Position numbers and translations under genes: made by a program
Part shown: positions 36,558 through 44,930 of the stretch, piece by piece
Position numbering within the stretch: position 1 is the stretch's first letter
Layout of the letters: each line of letters starts with the position of its first letter
Source of the DNA: Planosporangium flavigriseum
GTDB lineage: Bacteria; Actinomycetota; Actinomycetes; Mycobacteriales; Micromonosporaceae
Reading direction: 5' to 3'
Length of the DNA: 64,000 nucleotides
Assembly: GCF_011947225.1 (NCBI RefSeq)
Contig: NZ_JAATVW010000001.1
Location: forward strand, 248,001-312,000
The notes under the pieces: model-generated
Told to the model about the DNA's origin: nothing
What the model saw: only the letters and a program-made list of their open reading frames with translations
Databases searched by the model: none

Positions 36558-37877
36558 TTACCCTTCGCGACCTGGGTTGGCTGAGGTGTGGTGTGGCGCG
36601 GTCCCGGATGGGTGGCCGAGGTCGCGGACACCGCAGTAATCCACAATGAACTGTAGGTAGACCGATACGGCGGCGAGATACTCGTCGACGTTCATGTGCT
36701 CGTCGAAGGTATGGCAGTGGCTGATGTCGCCGGGTGCGAGGTAGACCGTCGGGATGCCGAGGTCCCTGCGCAGGAACGGCCCCTCCGACCAGTACGGGCC
36801 GGCGTCGATGTCGCCGCGGTCGGGCAGGTGCCGCTTGACGATCTGCTGCAGCATCCGCACCGGCTCGAACTCCGGGTCGGTGACGTGCGGCGTACCGCCA
36901 AGTTCGTGGTCGCGGCTCGCCGGGTACGACGTGCTGACCGTGACCCGCGGGTCGCTGATCGCGCCGCGAATGACCGCCTCCAGCTCGTCGCGCGCCGCGC
37001 TGAGGTCCTCGTCCGGGGTCAGCTTGCGGATGATGCTCAGCCGGCACTCCCCCGGCACGGCGACGGACCCGCCGCCGGTCACGCCGGTGACCAGCAGTGA
37101 CGGGGTGCCGATGAGCGGGTCAGCGGCCCGGGTCCGCAGGTCCTCGTCGTGCGCCCACAGCGCCCGGAGCACCTCGTCCGCGGCGCGCAGCGCGTCGACG
37201 CCGAGCTCCGGGCGGCCGAAGTAGGCGGACTTGCCGGTCAGGACGATGTCGGTGATGAAGAAGCCCATGTGCGACGTGTAGACCTGCATCGTCGTCGGCT
37301 CGCCGTAGATCGCCAGGTCCGCGCGGATCGGCATCCGGTCGGCGACGGCGATCGCCCGCTTGATTCCCTCGCTGGTGCCGGACCCCTCCTCGCCGCTCTC
37401 CTCGTCGGCGACGAACAGCGCCGTCACCGGCTTGACCGGCGCGAGGCCGGACCGGTGAAGCTGTCGCAGCGCGGCGATGAGGACGGCGATGCCGCCCTTG
37501 CAGTCGGCGACACCGCGACCCCACACGGCCCCGTCGATGATCGGGGCGCCGTAGGGGCTCTCCCGCTCGGTCCCGGCCCAGTGCTCCGTCCAGCCGCGAA
37601 CGTGCACCGTGTCCAGATGGCCCAGGAACAGCAGGCCTCCGCTCGCCGACTCCGTATCGGTGCCCCAGGTGGCCCAGGTGTTCGCGCGGTTCGGCGCGAA
37701 CACGTCGACCTCGACGGCGGACACGACGCCGCGCAACTGGTCGGCGGCCCAGCGCGCGGCTGCCTCCTCGTCGCCCGTGACGCTCGGGATCGACACCAGG
37801 TCACGCAGGATGGCGACCGCGGCGTCGTCGTCCCTGGCCGCGTTCACCCGTGCTACAAGCTCGTCGCTCAGGTTCAT
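36558..37877 (-). CDS. M20 family metallohydrolase (ArgE/DapE/ACY1-type)
   Basis: 439 residues, dinuclear-zinc deacylase/peptidase. Metal and catalytic motifs: GHLDTVHVRG near 85, GRGVADCKGG near 121, DEESGEEGSG (catalytic Glu) near 158, and the last His in GDISHCHTFDEH near 392. The dimerisation domain is inserted in the usual place. It probably cleaves an N-acyl or peptide bond in the imported compound, releasing an amino acid for the YhfX-like enzymes (inference). Confidence 0.88.
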   Translation of the reverse strand: MNLSDELVARVNAARDDDAAVAILRDLVSIPSVTGDEEAAARWAADQLRGVVSAVEVDVFAPNRANTWATWGTDTESASGGLLFLGHLDTVHVRGWTEHWAGTERESPYGAPIIDGAVWGRGVADCKGGIAVLIAALRQLHRSGLAPVKPVTALFVADEESGEEGSGTSEGIKRAIAVADRMPIRADLAIYGEPTTMQVYTSHMGFFITDIVLTGKSAYFGRPELGVDALRAADEVLRALWAHDEDLRTRAADPLIGTPSLLVTGVTGGGSVAVPGECRLSIIRKLTPDEDLSAARDELEAVIRGAISDPRVTVSTSYPASRDHELGGTPHVTDPEFEPVRMLQQIVKRHLPDRGDIDAGPYWSEGPFLRRDLGIPTVYLAPGDISHCHTFDEHMNVDEYLAAVSVYLQFIVDYCGVRDLGHPSGTAPHHTSANPGREG

Positions 37878-37904
37878 GGATGTGCTCTCTGGTCGTGGGT
37901 GGAG

Positions 37905-38867
37905 TCAGTGGGTCAGAGCGGCCCGGAGCGGGCCGGGCCGGCGTTCGGCGGCGTTCAACGCCAGGGTGACGGCCCCGTGCAGGGAGGCGTCCTCGGTGAA
38001 CCGCGCCGCCAGCACCTCGGGCGGAAACGGCACCGTGCGGTTGAGCTGGGCCCGCAGCACCGCCAGCAGCGGCGCGGCGGAGGCCATCATTCCCCCGCCG
38101 ACGACGACGCGGGCGGGATCGATGAGGACGGCGAAGTTCGCCACCGCGGCGGCCAGCACGCCGAGGGCGTGGTGCAGGATCTGTTGGGCCTCCGGGTCCG
38201 TGCGGTTGAACAGAGCCTCGGCGTCGACGTCCTCGCCGAGCAGACGGGACGCCCGTTCCCCGAGCGCCTTGCCCCCGATGACCTCTTCGAGCGGGGCGCG
38301 GTCGGTCGACGAGGATGGAGCCATCTCGATGCCGACGTAACCGATCTCGCCCGCCGCGTGATGGGCGCCGGCGAGCACGCTTCCATTGATCGTGATCGCC
38401 GCGGCGATTCCCGTGCCGAGACTGAGGTAGAGGCCGGGGTCGGCGCCCCGGAGGTTCCCACGGAGGGCCTCGGCGAGGGCTCCGGCCCGGACGTCGTTCC
38501 ACACCGGAACGGAATCGACCTCGAACGCTTGCGCCAGCCGGCGGCTGATGGCCAGGTCCTCCCAGCCGGGGAGGTTGGGCGCCAGCTGGATCCGGTCGTC
38601 CTGGACGACTCCCGGACAGACCGCCGCGTGACCGACGACGGCGATCCCGTGCTCCTCCGCACCGGCGGTGAGCTTGCGGACCACCTCAGCCACCCGCTGC
38701 AACGCCTGGTCGGGACCCTCGCGCGCGAGGGTCGGAAGCCGGAGCCGTTCCAGGATGGAGCCCGTGGCGGACGCCAACGCCACATCAATCTTGGTGCCGC
38801 CGAAGTCGACACCGATGACCGCTGTGGACCGTGGCGCCCCCTGCGACAGCTGGTCGAGGTGCAACAT
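37905..38867 (-). CDS. ROK family sugar kinase-like protein without zinc motif
   Basis: 320 residues. ATP-binding GVDFGGTKIDVAL near residue 18, catalytic Asp in VWNDVRAGALAE, and the second phosphate motif LSLGTGIAAAITING. The CxCGxxGCxE zinc-binding stretch of ROK kinases is missing; the segment after GEIGYVGIEM has no Cys. Activity may differ from glucokinase or N-acetylmannosamine kinase. It is the promoter-proximal gene of the leftward operon, opposite a ROK repressor. Confidence 0.85.
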   Translation of the reverse strand: MLHLDQLSQGAPRSTAVIGVDFGGTKIDVALASATGSILERLRLPTLAREGPDQALQRVAEVVRKLTAGAEEHGIAVVGHAAVCPGVVQDDRIQLAPNLPGWEDLAISRRLAQAFEVDSVPVWNDVRAGALAEALRGNLRGADPGLYLSLGTGIAAAITINGSVLAGAHHAAGEIGYVGIEMAPSSSTDRAPLEEVIGGKALGERASRLLGEDVDAEALFNRTDPEAQQILHHALGVLAAAVANFAVLIDPARVVVGGGMMASAAPLLAVLRAQLNRTVPFPPEVLAARFTEDASLHGAVTLALNAAERRPGPLRAALTH

Positions 38868-38871
38868 GTTT

Positions 38872-38894
38872 AGGAGAATTTATTAAACTCTCCT
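38872..38894. promoter_or_regulatory. 23-bp palindrome in the ROK divergent control region
   Basis: AGGAGAATTTATTAAACTCTCCT: ten of eleven base pairs match around a central T. It abuts the ROK kinase start (38867) and its AT-rich core TTTATTAAA resembles known ROK-repressor operators. It probably binds the repressor encoded at 38996. Confidence 0.6.
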
Positions 38895-38930
38895 CAAGGT
38901 CAAGTACCGGTTCAAATCCCGAGATCTTTC

Positions 38931-38964
38931 CGTTACGTTAACTGGTCATTCGTTACCTAAACTG
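38931..38964. promoter_or_regulatory. Direct repeat in the ROK divergent control region
   Basis: CGTTACGTTAACTG (38931-38944) and CGTTACCTAAACTG (38951-38964) agree at 12 of 14 positions with a 20-base period, close to two helical turns. They lie just before the ROK repressor gene and could be a second regulator site. Confidence 0.45.
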
Positions 38965-38995
38965 CACATCCGTACCCGACACCTGGAGGGCAACA

Positions 38996-40201
38996 ATGCG
39001 GTCGGCTGGCCAGACCCCCGCAGGCCTCACCCCCGCCGTGGCCCCCTCGTTGATGCGGACGATGAACCAGCGCCTGCTGCTGGACCGCCTCTTCACCAAC
39101 GGCCCGGCCACGCGTCCGCAACTGGCCCGCGATACCGGCCTATCGCAGCCGACCGTGCATGCGGCCCTGGCCGATCTCGAGCAGGCGGGACTGGCCCGGG
39201 CGGCCGGCCGGCCGGAGACCGGGCACGGCCGTCCGGCACAGCTGTACGAAGCCGACCCCAGCGCCGGGACCGTCGCGGCGGTGGACATCGGGCACGACTG
39301 GCTGCGCCTGGTCGTCACCGACCTCGCCAGCAACCAACTCAGCCGCATCGACGTCCGCAACGATGCGCGGTCGGCCCGTGCCCTGGTCGAGCGGGTCAGC
39401 GCCGCCGTGGCGGACGCGGCCGCGAAGGCGAGCCTGCCCACGACCGCCATCACCCACACCGTGATCGGATCGCCCGGCGTGTTCCGACCACAGCAGGGCA
39501 GCGTGGCGTACGCGGCCAACCTCCCCGGTTGGCAACGACCCGGCCTCGCAGAAGCGCTCACGGCGCAGATCGGCACCCCGGTCACGATCGACAACGACGC
39601 GAACCTCGCGGCGCTCGGCGAGCACAGCGAGGGCGCCGGCCGAGGGGTGACCCACTTCGCTTACCTGCACGTCGGCACCGGTGTCGGTCTCGGCCTCATC
39701 CTGAACGGCCACATCTACCGTGGCTTCTCCGGCGCCGCCGGCGAGGTCGGCTACATCCCGCTCGGCGAACCCCCGTACGACCAGGCGCGCAATCCGGAAC
39801 GCGGAATCCTGGAGGAGGCGCTGGCTGCCGACGCGGTCGTCGCCTACGCCCGCGCGGCTGGCATGTCCGATCCGCTGACGGCGGCAGCGGTCTTCGCCGC
39901 GGCCCGCGAGGGGGTCCAGCCCGCGCTGACCGCCGTACGGCGCGAGGCCGAGCGGCTCGCGCAGCTCATCGCCGCCGTGTGCGCCTTCCTCGACCCCGAA
40001 CTGATCGTCATCGGCGGAGGTGTCGGACAGAACCTCGACATGCTCGAGTCGGACCTGCAGACCGCACTGCAGCGGATCACGCCGCTGCGCGCCCGGCTCG
40101 CGGTGGGCGAACTGGGCACCGACGCGGTGCTGCGCGGGGCTATCGCGACGGGCGTCGCGATCGCCCGAGAGGCCGTTTTCACGGCACGCCTCGGCTCCTG
40201 A
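38996..40201 (+). CDS. ROK family transcriptional repressor
   Basis: 401 residues. An N-terminal MarR-like winged helix (about 20-80, RPQLARDTGLSQPTVHAALADLEQAGL) is fused to a ROK sugar-binding domain (AVDIGHDWLRLVV, IDNDANLAALGE, HVGTGVGLGLI). As in the neighbouring kinase, the Cys cluster for zinc is absent. CTGGAGGGCAACA precedes the ATG. It likely represses the divergent operon until a sugar or amino-sugar ligand appears. Confidence 0.88.
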   Translation: MRSAGQTPAGLTPAVAPSLMRTMNQRLLLDRLFTNGPATRPQLARDTGLSQPTVHAALADLEQAGLARAAGRPETGHGRPAQLYEADPSAGTVAAVDIGHDWLRLVVTDLASNQLSRIDVRNDARSARALVERVSAAVADAAAKASLPTTAITHTVIGSPGVFRPQQGSVAYAANLPGWQRPGLAEALTAQIGTPVTIDNDANLAALGEHSEGAGRGVTHFAYLHVGTGVGLGLILNGHIYRGFSGAAGEVGYIPLGEPPYDQARNPERGILEEALAADAVVAYARAAGMSDPLTAAAVFAAAREGVQPALTAVRREAERLAQLIAAVCAFLDPELIVIGGGVGQNLDMLESDLQTALQRITPLRARLAVGELGTDAVLRGAIATGVAIAREAVFTARLGS

Positions 40202-40207
40202 CGAAGC

Positions 40208-40525
40208 TCAGTACCCAAACACCACACCCGGATTCCGTTCAGCCAACTCCTCCGCAACGGTGTCGTCGACCCCAGCCAGGCGGATGCGCTTCTTGGTCGC
40301 GCAGCGCGGGTACTGGGCACCGGCTGTGCGGTCAAGGACTCGATCCGACATCCACCCGCCGACGTTCGCCGCCACCAAGCCGGTCACCCATGCCCAATCG
40401 GGAACAGCGCGGTGCTGAAGGTGGAGATAGGCGTACGCACACAACAAACCGGCCGCATACACCCCCACCAACGAATCGACCAGCTTGCCCTTCACATAAG
40501 CCAATGCGGAAGTCCTACGCATTCG
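40208..40525 (-). CDS. Hypothetical small membrane protein
   Basis: From the ATG at 40525, 105 residues with one or two hydrophobic stretches (LVDSLVGVYAAGLLCAYAYLHL and WAWVTGLVAANVGGWMSDRVLD) and a hydrophilic C-terminus. No family is recognised. The start is uncertain because the reading frame is open upstream to 40699 and no good ribosome site is visible. Convergent with the ROK repressor. Confidence 0.4.
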   Translation of the reverse strand, partial: RMRRTSALAYVKGKLVDSLVGVYAAGLLCAYAYLHLQHRAVPDWAWVTGLVAANVGGWMSDRVLDRTAGAQYPRCATKKRIRLAGVDDTVAEELAERNPGVVFGY

Positions 40526-40888
40526 CCTGGCGGACGTAGCGTCCACTGGTAGGCGAATTTTCGTGGCGCGCCCGATTGCAGGCACGGGCAGGCAGTGGAC
40601 GGTAATCCAGGTTGGGTTCTCTGTGCCATCAGTAATCGCCCTCGAGGGGAAGGAGAGCGCCGCTAGCTCAGCTCGCCCGACAATCAGAGTTCTGGACAAC
40701 GATCCCCTCCGGTAATACGACGTCCCGGCCGCTGCCAGTAGTCGACGAGCAGTACCCGCGACGCCCTATCAGGTGGATCTCGCCCGGTCCGGCCAGTCCC
40801 TGCCGATCCATCCACGCGTGAGCGCTGGCCCACCGTTGCCTCTGCCAGCCGAGTTGCTCCCCCGACTTACAAAGTCGGCACGCAACCG
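40526..40888. other. Intergenic stretch without recognisable gene
   Basis: About 360 bases between two leftward genes. I see no credible coding frame, hairpin or repeat; it presumably holds the promoter of the small membrane protein. Confidence 0.3.
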
Positions 40889-41773
40889 TTATCGCAATTT
40901 TTGGACATCATATCTCATGAATGCCGCGAGAACGGTGGTTACCAAAATCGCCAACGCACCGAGGAGACTGAGCGCCTTAATGCCGAAGAACATGTAGGCG
41001 CCCCAGATCGCCGGCGGGGTCACCGTGTCCGGCAATCCGGCGTACGAGTGGACGAGGTCGACGGTCGTGAGCACGGTACCCGGCAGCAGCGCCGCGAGCC
41101 CCCCGCCGCCCACGATCCCGACGACGGTTCCGGCGATTCTCGGCATCCGGGCCAGCCGCCGAACGGTGAAGACCCCGAGCGCACCGCCCAGCACGAAGCC
41201 GACCACCCACCCACCGAGGGTGAACGGCCAGACCCGCGCCGGCTCGTCGCGGCCCACCTCTACGGCGATCCGGCCGCTGCCGGTGCTCCGCAGGAGCGGT
41301 GAGCCGCTCTCCGTGGCCGGGTAGGACGTGATCGACAGCGTTCCGTTCCGGGCCGTCACGCCGTCATCCCACGGGCTGGCCCCGACCCGCCAGCCTTCGG
41401 TCGCGAGCCGGTGGCGCATCTGCGCCACCGTCCCGGCGTCGTCGCCGCCCGCCAGCAGCACCTGGACGTAACCGGCGTTGTAGTCGTCGTTGCCGACGAG
41501 CGCGACCAGCACACGTCCGGCGCCGTCGCCAGGTTCTTCATAGGCGAACACGTGATCCCAGCGGTCCACTTTGACCACGGTCGCCTGCGGCACGAGCCGC
41601 TGCACCCTGGCCACCGCGTCGGCGTCGCTCGGCAGCGGCCCGCCCCCTCGCCAGCCGAGCCACCCCCCGAAGGCGGCGCCGACGGCAGCCAAGATCAGGC
41701 CAGTGAGCAGCCCGACGAGGACCGGGACGAGCTGGCGACGACGGCCACCGGCAGCCGCGGGCAACGACCTCAC
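40889..41773 (-). CDS. Four-TM membrane protein of unknown function
   Basis: 294 residues from a GTG at 41773, chosen because GGGAGGGGAG lies just upstream. TM1 (LVPVLVGLLTGLILAAVGAAFGGWLGW) is followed by an extracytoplasmic region of about 150 residues (WDHVFAYEEPGDGAGRVLVALVGNDDYNAGYVQVLL) and three C-terminal helices. No family is recognised. A truncated gene end (41791-41904) lies directly upstream, so this was the second gene of an operon cut by the IS6 element. Confidence 0.65.
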   Translation of the reverse strand: MRSLPAAAGGRRRQLVPVLVGLLTGLILAAVGAAFGGWLGWRGGGPLPSDADAVARVQRLVPQATVVKVDRWDHVFAYEEPGDGAGRVLVALVGNDDYNAGYVQVLLAGGDDAGTVAQMRHRLATEGWRVGASPWDDGVTARNGTLSITSYPATESGSPLLRSTGSGRIAVEVGRDEPARVWPFTLGGWVVGFVLGGALGVFTVRRLARMPRIAGTVVGIVGGGGLAALLPGTVLTTVDLVHSYAGLPDTVTPPAIWGAYMFFGIKALSLLGALAILVTTVLAAFMRYDVQKLR

Positions 41774-41790
41774 TAGACTCCCCTCCCGGC

Positions 41791-41904
41791 TCAGAAGACC
41801 CATACGGACCACTTGATCCTGATCCAGCTTCCCGGTCGCCGCCAGTAGAGGTAGTAGACCCAGGCGTACGGGCTGGAGAACGAGGCTACGTCGGTCATCC
41901 AGAC
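41791..41904 (-). pseudogene. 3' end of a gene truncated by the IS6 element
   Basis: Reverse-strand frame from the IS edge reads VWMTDVASFSSPYAWVYYLYWRRPG...WSVWVF then stop, 18 bases before the next gene's start. The aromatic-rich tail resembles the end of a secreted or membrane protein. The 5' part is not seen on the other side of the IS, so the insertion was accompanied by a deletion or rearrangement. Confidence 0.5.
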
Positions 41905-42727
41905 GGGGTCCGTTGCGTTGAGCGCCGGCATGATCGAGACACACTTGGGATGTGAAGTCGTCGATCCATTCCCGCATTTGGCTGCCACCGCGATCGGCGT
42001 TCACCGGGTTCCGGTTCCCGTCGGAGGTGATCGTGGTCGCGGTCCGCTGGTACCTACGGTTCAATCTGTCCTACTGGGATGCGGAGGAACTGCTGGTCGA
42101 ACGCGGCATCGAGGTCGACCACGTCACCGTCTACCGGTGGGTGCAACGATTCACGCCGCTGCTGGCCGACGCTCCCCGATACTGCCGCCACGCGCCAAGT
42201 GACAGGTGGTTCGTCAACGAGACCTACGTCAAGGTCAACGGTGTGTGGCGTTACGTATACCGGGCGATAGATCAGTACGGGCAGGTCATCGACGTGCTCG
42301 TCGCTGCCCGCCGGGACGCTGATGCGGCTCGGCGGTTCTTCCGGCGGGCGTTGTCGGCGTTGAAGGTCACGCCGACCGAGGTGGTCACCGACGCCGCCGC
42401 GGTCTATCCCGCGGTGCTCGACGAGCTCATCCCCGCCGCGTGGCATCACATCGAGCAGTACGCGAACAACCCGATCGAGGCTGATCACAGCAGGCTCAAA
42501 CACCGGCTACGCCCGATGCGCGGCCTACGAACTGACCACACCGCGCAGACGGTCATCGCCGGACACACCTTCCTGCAGAACCTTCGCCGCGGCCACTACG
42601 AACTCGAACTCGACGCCCCACCCACCTTGCGGGTCACCGCCGCATTCACCGAACTCGCCCACGCAATCTGAGCTTGGGCCAAACCGAGGTTCAACACGTC
42701 CGCTAATCAGACAATGCAACGGCGCCC
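41905..42727 (+). mobile_element. IS6-family insertion sequence (about 820 bp)
   Basis: Left end GGGGTCCGTTGCGTTGAG (41905-41922) and right end read in reverse GGGCGCCGTTGCATTGTC (42710-42727) agree at 14 of 18 positions. One transposase gene fills the interior. No 8-bp target duplication is visible (flanks ATCCAGAC and AATGTCGA), consistent with recombination after insertion. Confidence 0.75.
41952..42671 (+). CDS. IS6-family transposase with first catalytic Asp replaced by Asn
   Basis: 239 residues, normal IS6 length: an N-terminal HTH (VRWYLRFNLSYWDAEELLVERGIEVDHVTVYRWVQRF) and a DDE domain. The first acidic position, usually WFVDETY, reads WFVNETY (codon AAC, residue 89), while Asp 147 (VVTDAA) and Glu 176 (NPIEADH) are kept. 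Loss of one DDE residue should abolish transposition. The rest is intact, so the change is recent or the protein is kept passively. Confidence 0.85.
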   Translation: MKSSIHSRIWLPPRSAFTGFRFPSEVIVVAVRWYLRFNLSYWDAEELLVERGIEVDHVTVYRWVQRFTPLLADAPRYCRHAPSDRWFVNETYVKVNGVWRYVYRAIDQYGQVIDVLVAARRDADAARRFFRRALSALKVTPTEVVTDAAAVYPAVLDELIPAAWHHIEQYANNPIEADHSRLKHRLRPMRGLRTDHTAQTVIAGHTFLQNLRRGHYELELDAPPTLRVTAAFTELAHAI

Positions 42728-42815
42728 AATGTCGACAATAGAAGGGGCCAACCGGATCAATGGTTCTACCATACGCCCAGCCCGACTGCCATCGCGATTA
42801 CCAGCCGGCGGAGCA

Positions 42816-43100
42816 TCAATTCACCTCCGATACAGATTCTTCGATTGGCTTCAATATGGGCAACCAACACACCTCGCCATCGAATCGCTTGACCAGGAAT
42901 GGGCGATTACCAAGGAGCTTGTGACTGAATTCACCCGTCTGGAGGTATAGCCTAGATTGATAGAAGAATACCCAACCCTTAGGGAACTCCAACGTTGCAT
43001 TCTCGACCAGCATCAATGTATCACCTGGAGGCAGCCATCTTGTCGGGATTAACTCGAGCTGGGCAACGGCAATTCGATGGGCTTCATTTCTATCAATCAT
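42816..43100 (-). CDS. Imm35-like immunity protein, orphan
   Basis: 94 residues with the Imm35/YrhB pattern: GDTLMLVENATLEFPKGWVFFYQSRLYLQTG, then LGNRPFLVKRFDGEVCWLP. Imm35 proteins protect against toxins of polymorphic systems. The gene is clearly lower in GC than its neighbours. Its ATG overlaps (ATGA) the stop of a short upstream frame that looks like a toxin C-terminus (43097-43210). It sits beside the IS6 element in a rearranged spot. Confidence 0.7.
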   Translation of the reverse strand: MIDRNEAHRIAVAQLELIPTRWLPPGDTLMLVENATLEFPKGWVFFYQSRLYLQTGEFSHKLLGNRPFLVKRFDGEVCWLPILKPIEESVSEVN

Positions 43101-43210
43101 GGCCTATTCGTCCACATATAACGGAGTCCTCCACGGTTCCAGGGGATTGACACCTCCGGATCGAGGCGTTGCGACGACCGCTTGAATCCGCCGTTGCGGA
43201 AATGCGCAGA
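43097..43210 (-). pseudogene. Likely C-terminal remnant of the toxin paired with Imm35
   Basis: The frame ending at 43097 reads HFRNGGFKRSSQRLDPEVSIPWNRGGLRYMWTNRP then TGA, sharing ATGA with the Imm35-like start. The coupled overlap is the usual toxin-immunity junction. Upstream the frame has no credible start or toxin domain, so the rest seems lost. Toxin identity is inferred only from position and the WTNRP tail. Confidence 0.45.
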
Positions 43211-43286
43211 CGACGCCGCAGAAGGCTGAATGCCGGCGTCGAGAACGATCATGTGGATGCCTGCCGCCGCGGTATCCACAGCTGGG

Positions 43287-44318
43287 TCAGCGCTGGGGCG
43301 TGCTGGCGCGCACAACGACTTCGCCTCGGATCCGTCGCGAGCGTGGCTTGTCGGCGCGCTCCAGGAAAACGAGGTCGAGCGCCGAGGCTCCGATGTCTTC
43401 GAGCGGGAGCGTGACGGTCGTCAACGTCGGGGTGATGTCGCGGAGCATGCTGAAGTCTCCGAACCCCGCCATGGCCATGTCTCGCGGTACTTCCAGGCCG
43501 CGTTCCCGCATGGCTGCGATGGCCCCCATCGCCATCACGTCGTTGACGGCGAAGAGACATCTGGCCTCGGTGCCCCGGTCCAGGAGCTGGTTCATCGCGG
43601 AGTATCCGCCCTCGCGGTCGAACCCACCGCGGACCACGTCCACGGAATCGCCGTGGATGTCGGCACCGGCCAGACCCGCCCGGAATCCGGCGAGGCGGTC
43701 CCTCGCCGTCAGCAGCCCGGGGGGACCCGCGAGGACGGCGAACCGCCGGTAGCCGAGCCCCACGAGCGTCTCGGCCAGATTCCGCGCGCCGGCGTGGTTC
43801 TCCACCACCACGGTGTCCACCGGCAGCTTGCTCTGGCTGATCATCACGACTCGGCCGCCGGTACCCTCGAACGCCACCAGCTCCTGGCCGAGCCGCTCCA
43901 GACTCACCGTGTCGTCGAGCCGGCTCCCGGCGAGGATGACGGCGCGGGCCCGTTGACCACGGAACGCCGCGATGTGCACCGCCTCCCGATCGGCGTCACG
44001 GCCGGTGCTCGCCACCGTCACCAGCAGGCCGCTCTTCTCCGCGGCCCCCATGACGCCGGAGGCGATCGCCGAGAAGTAGGGGTCGGCGATCTCGTGCACC
44101 AGGAGCCCCACGAGATTGCTACGCCCCCTGGCCACAACCTGGGCCGCGGCGTTGGGGCTGTAGTTCAGGGCCGCCGCAGCTTCCAGGACTCGCAGCCGGA
44201 GATCCTCACGGACCCTGCGGGCACTGCCGTTCAGCGCCCGAGACGCCGTAGCCAGCGACACCCCCGCCTCCGTGGCGACGTCGAAGAGGGTTACCGTCCG
44301 CGCCTCCTGCGCAACCAT
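43287..44318 (-). CDS. LacI family transcriptional regulator
   Basis: 343 residues. HTH at about 7-55 (TLFDVATEAGVSLATASRALNGSARRV) and hinge (AAAQVVARGRSNLVGLLV), then a periplasmic-binding-like ligand domain. The ATG at 44318 follows GGAGGTGCCTCG. It is the last gene of the catabolic run. AAGCGCT-centred sites typical of LacI-family operators occur next to its own start and before the Opp-type binding protein gene (54234-54247), so it probably controls the whole cluster. Confidence 0.9.
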   Translation of the reverse strand: MVAQEARTVTLFDVATEAGVSLATASRALNGSARRVREDLRLRVLEAAAALNYSPNAAAQVVARGRSNLVGLLVHEIADPYFSAIASGVMGAAEKSGLLVTVASTGRDADREAVHIAAFRGQRARAVILAGSRLDDTVSLERLGQELVAFEGTGGRVVMISQSKLPVDTVVVENHAGARNLAETLVGLGYRRFAVLAGPPGLLTARDRLAGFRAGLAGADIHGDSVDVVRGGFDREGGYSAMNQLLDRGTEARCLFAVNDVMAMGAIAAMRERGLEVPRDMAMAGFGDFSMLRDITPTLTTVTLPLEDIGASALDLVFLERADKPRSRRIRGEVVVRASTPQR

Positions 44319-44377
44319 CGAGGCACCTCCATCCGTTGCGCCTGGACGCGGAAAGCCTATTCCATTTCGCCAAGCGC

Positions 44378-44887
44378 TCACCCCGTCGGCGTGGAGGCGC
44401 CGTCAAGCAGCGACGTCACGACGGGACGCCACTGCTTCAGCCACGCCTCCCAGCTCGGATCCTTGCGGTACGAGCTGTCTAGCTGGTAAAGCCCCTGGGT
44501 CGGGCAGGTCGCCCCCAGCTCGACGAGTACCGGCTTGAGGAGCAGTTCCGGAGCGAGGTGATGTGCCGGGCCGGCGCCCAGCATCATCGGAACGGCGACG
44601 ACCCCGGCCAGGCCGGTGCCGGTGGCGAACTGGTCCAGGAAGAGCTTCAACAGACCGGTATAGGTCGCCTTGAAGGTGGGCGATGCCACGACGACGAGGT
44701 CGGAACCCTGAACCCGCTGGATGATGTCCGCGACCTGCTCGTCGCCCCAGCCCAGCAGGCGGGGCGCGAAGTCCACGACGTCGATGACCTCGGGCTCGAC
44801 GTCGGTGAGGTCCTTGGCCAGCAGCGCACCGGCATCTGCGGTACGCGACTGCGGTTTGGGGTTGCCGACAACGACAGTGACTTTCAT
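44378..44887 (-). CDS. NAD(P)H-dependent FMN reductase (SsuE-like)
   Basis: 169 residues of the flavodoxin-like NADPH-FMN reductase family: VVVGNPKPQSRTADAG phosphate-binding start, then DLVVVASPTFKATYTGLLKLFLDQ near 68-90. It supplies reduced FMN to a two-component flavin monooxygenase, here presumably the NtaA-type enzyme at 51.2-52.5 kb. AAAGGGAGCAGCGGA precedes the ATG. A second, unrelated flavin reductase (54.6-55.8 kb) is in the same cluster. Confidence 0.88.
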   Translation of the reverse strand: MKVTVVVGNPKPQSRTADAGALLAKDLTDVEPEVIDVVDFAPRLLGWGDEQVADIIQRVQGSDLVVVASPTFKATYTGLLKLFLDQFATGTGLAGVVAVPMMLGAGPAHHLAPELLLKPVLVELGATCPTQGLYQLDSSYRKDPSWEAWLKQWRPVVTSLLDGASTPTG

Positions 44888-44930
44888 TCCGCTGCTCCCT
44901 TTCTGCTGAGTTCGATCGTTCTTCCCGCCG

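Noticed and set aside
43230-44489. 419-codon + strand frame opposite the LacI gene
   Set aside because: Antisense to an unmistakable LacI regulator; no domain content.
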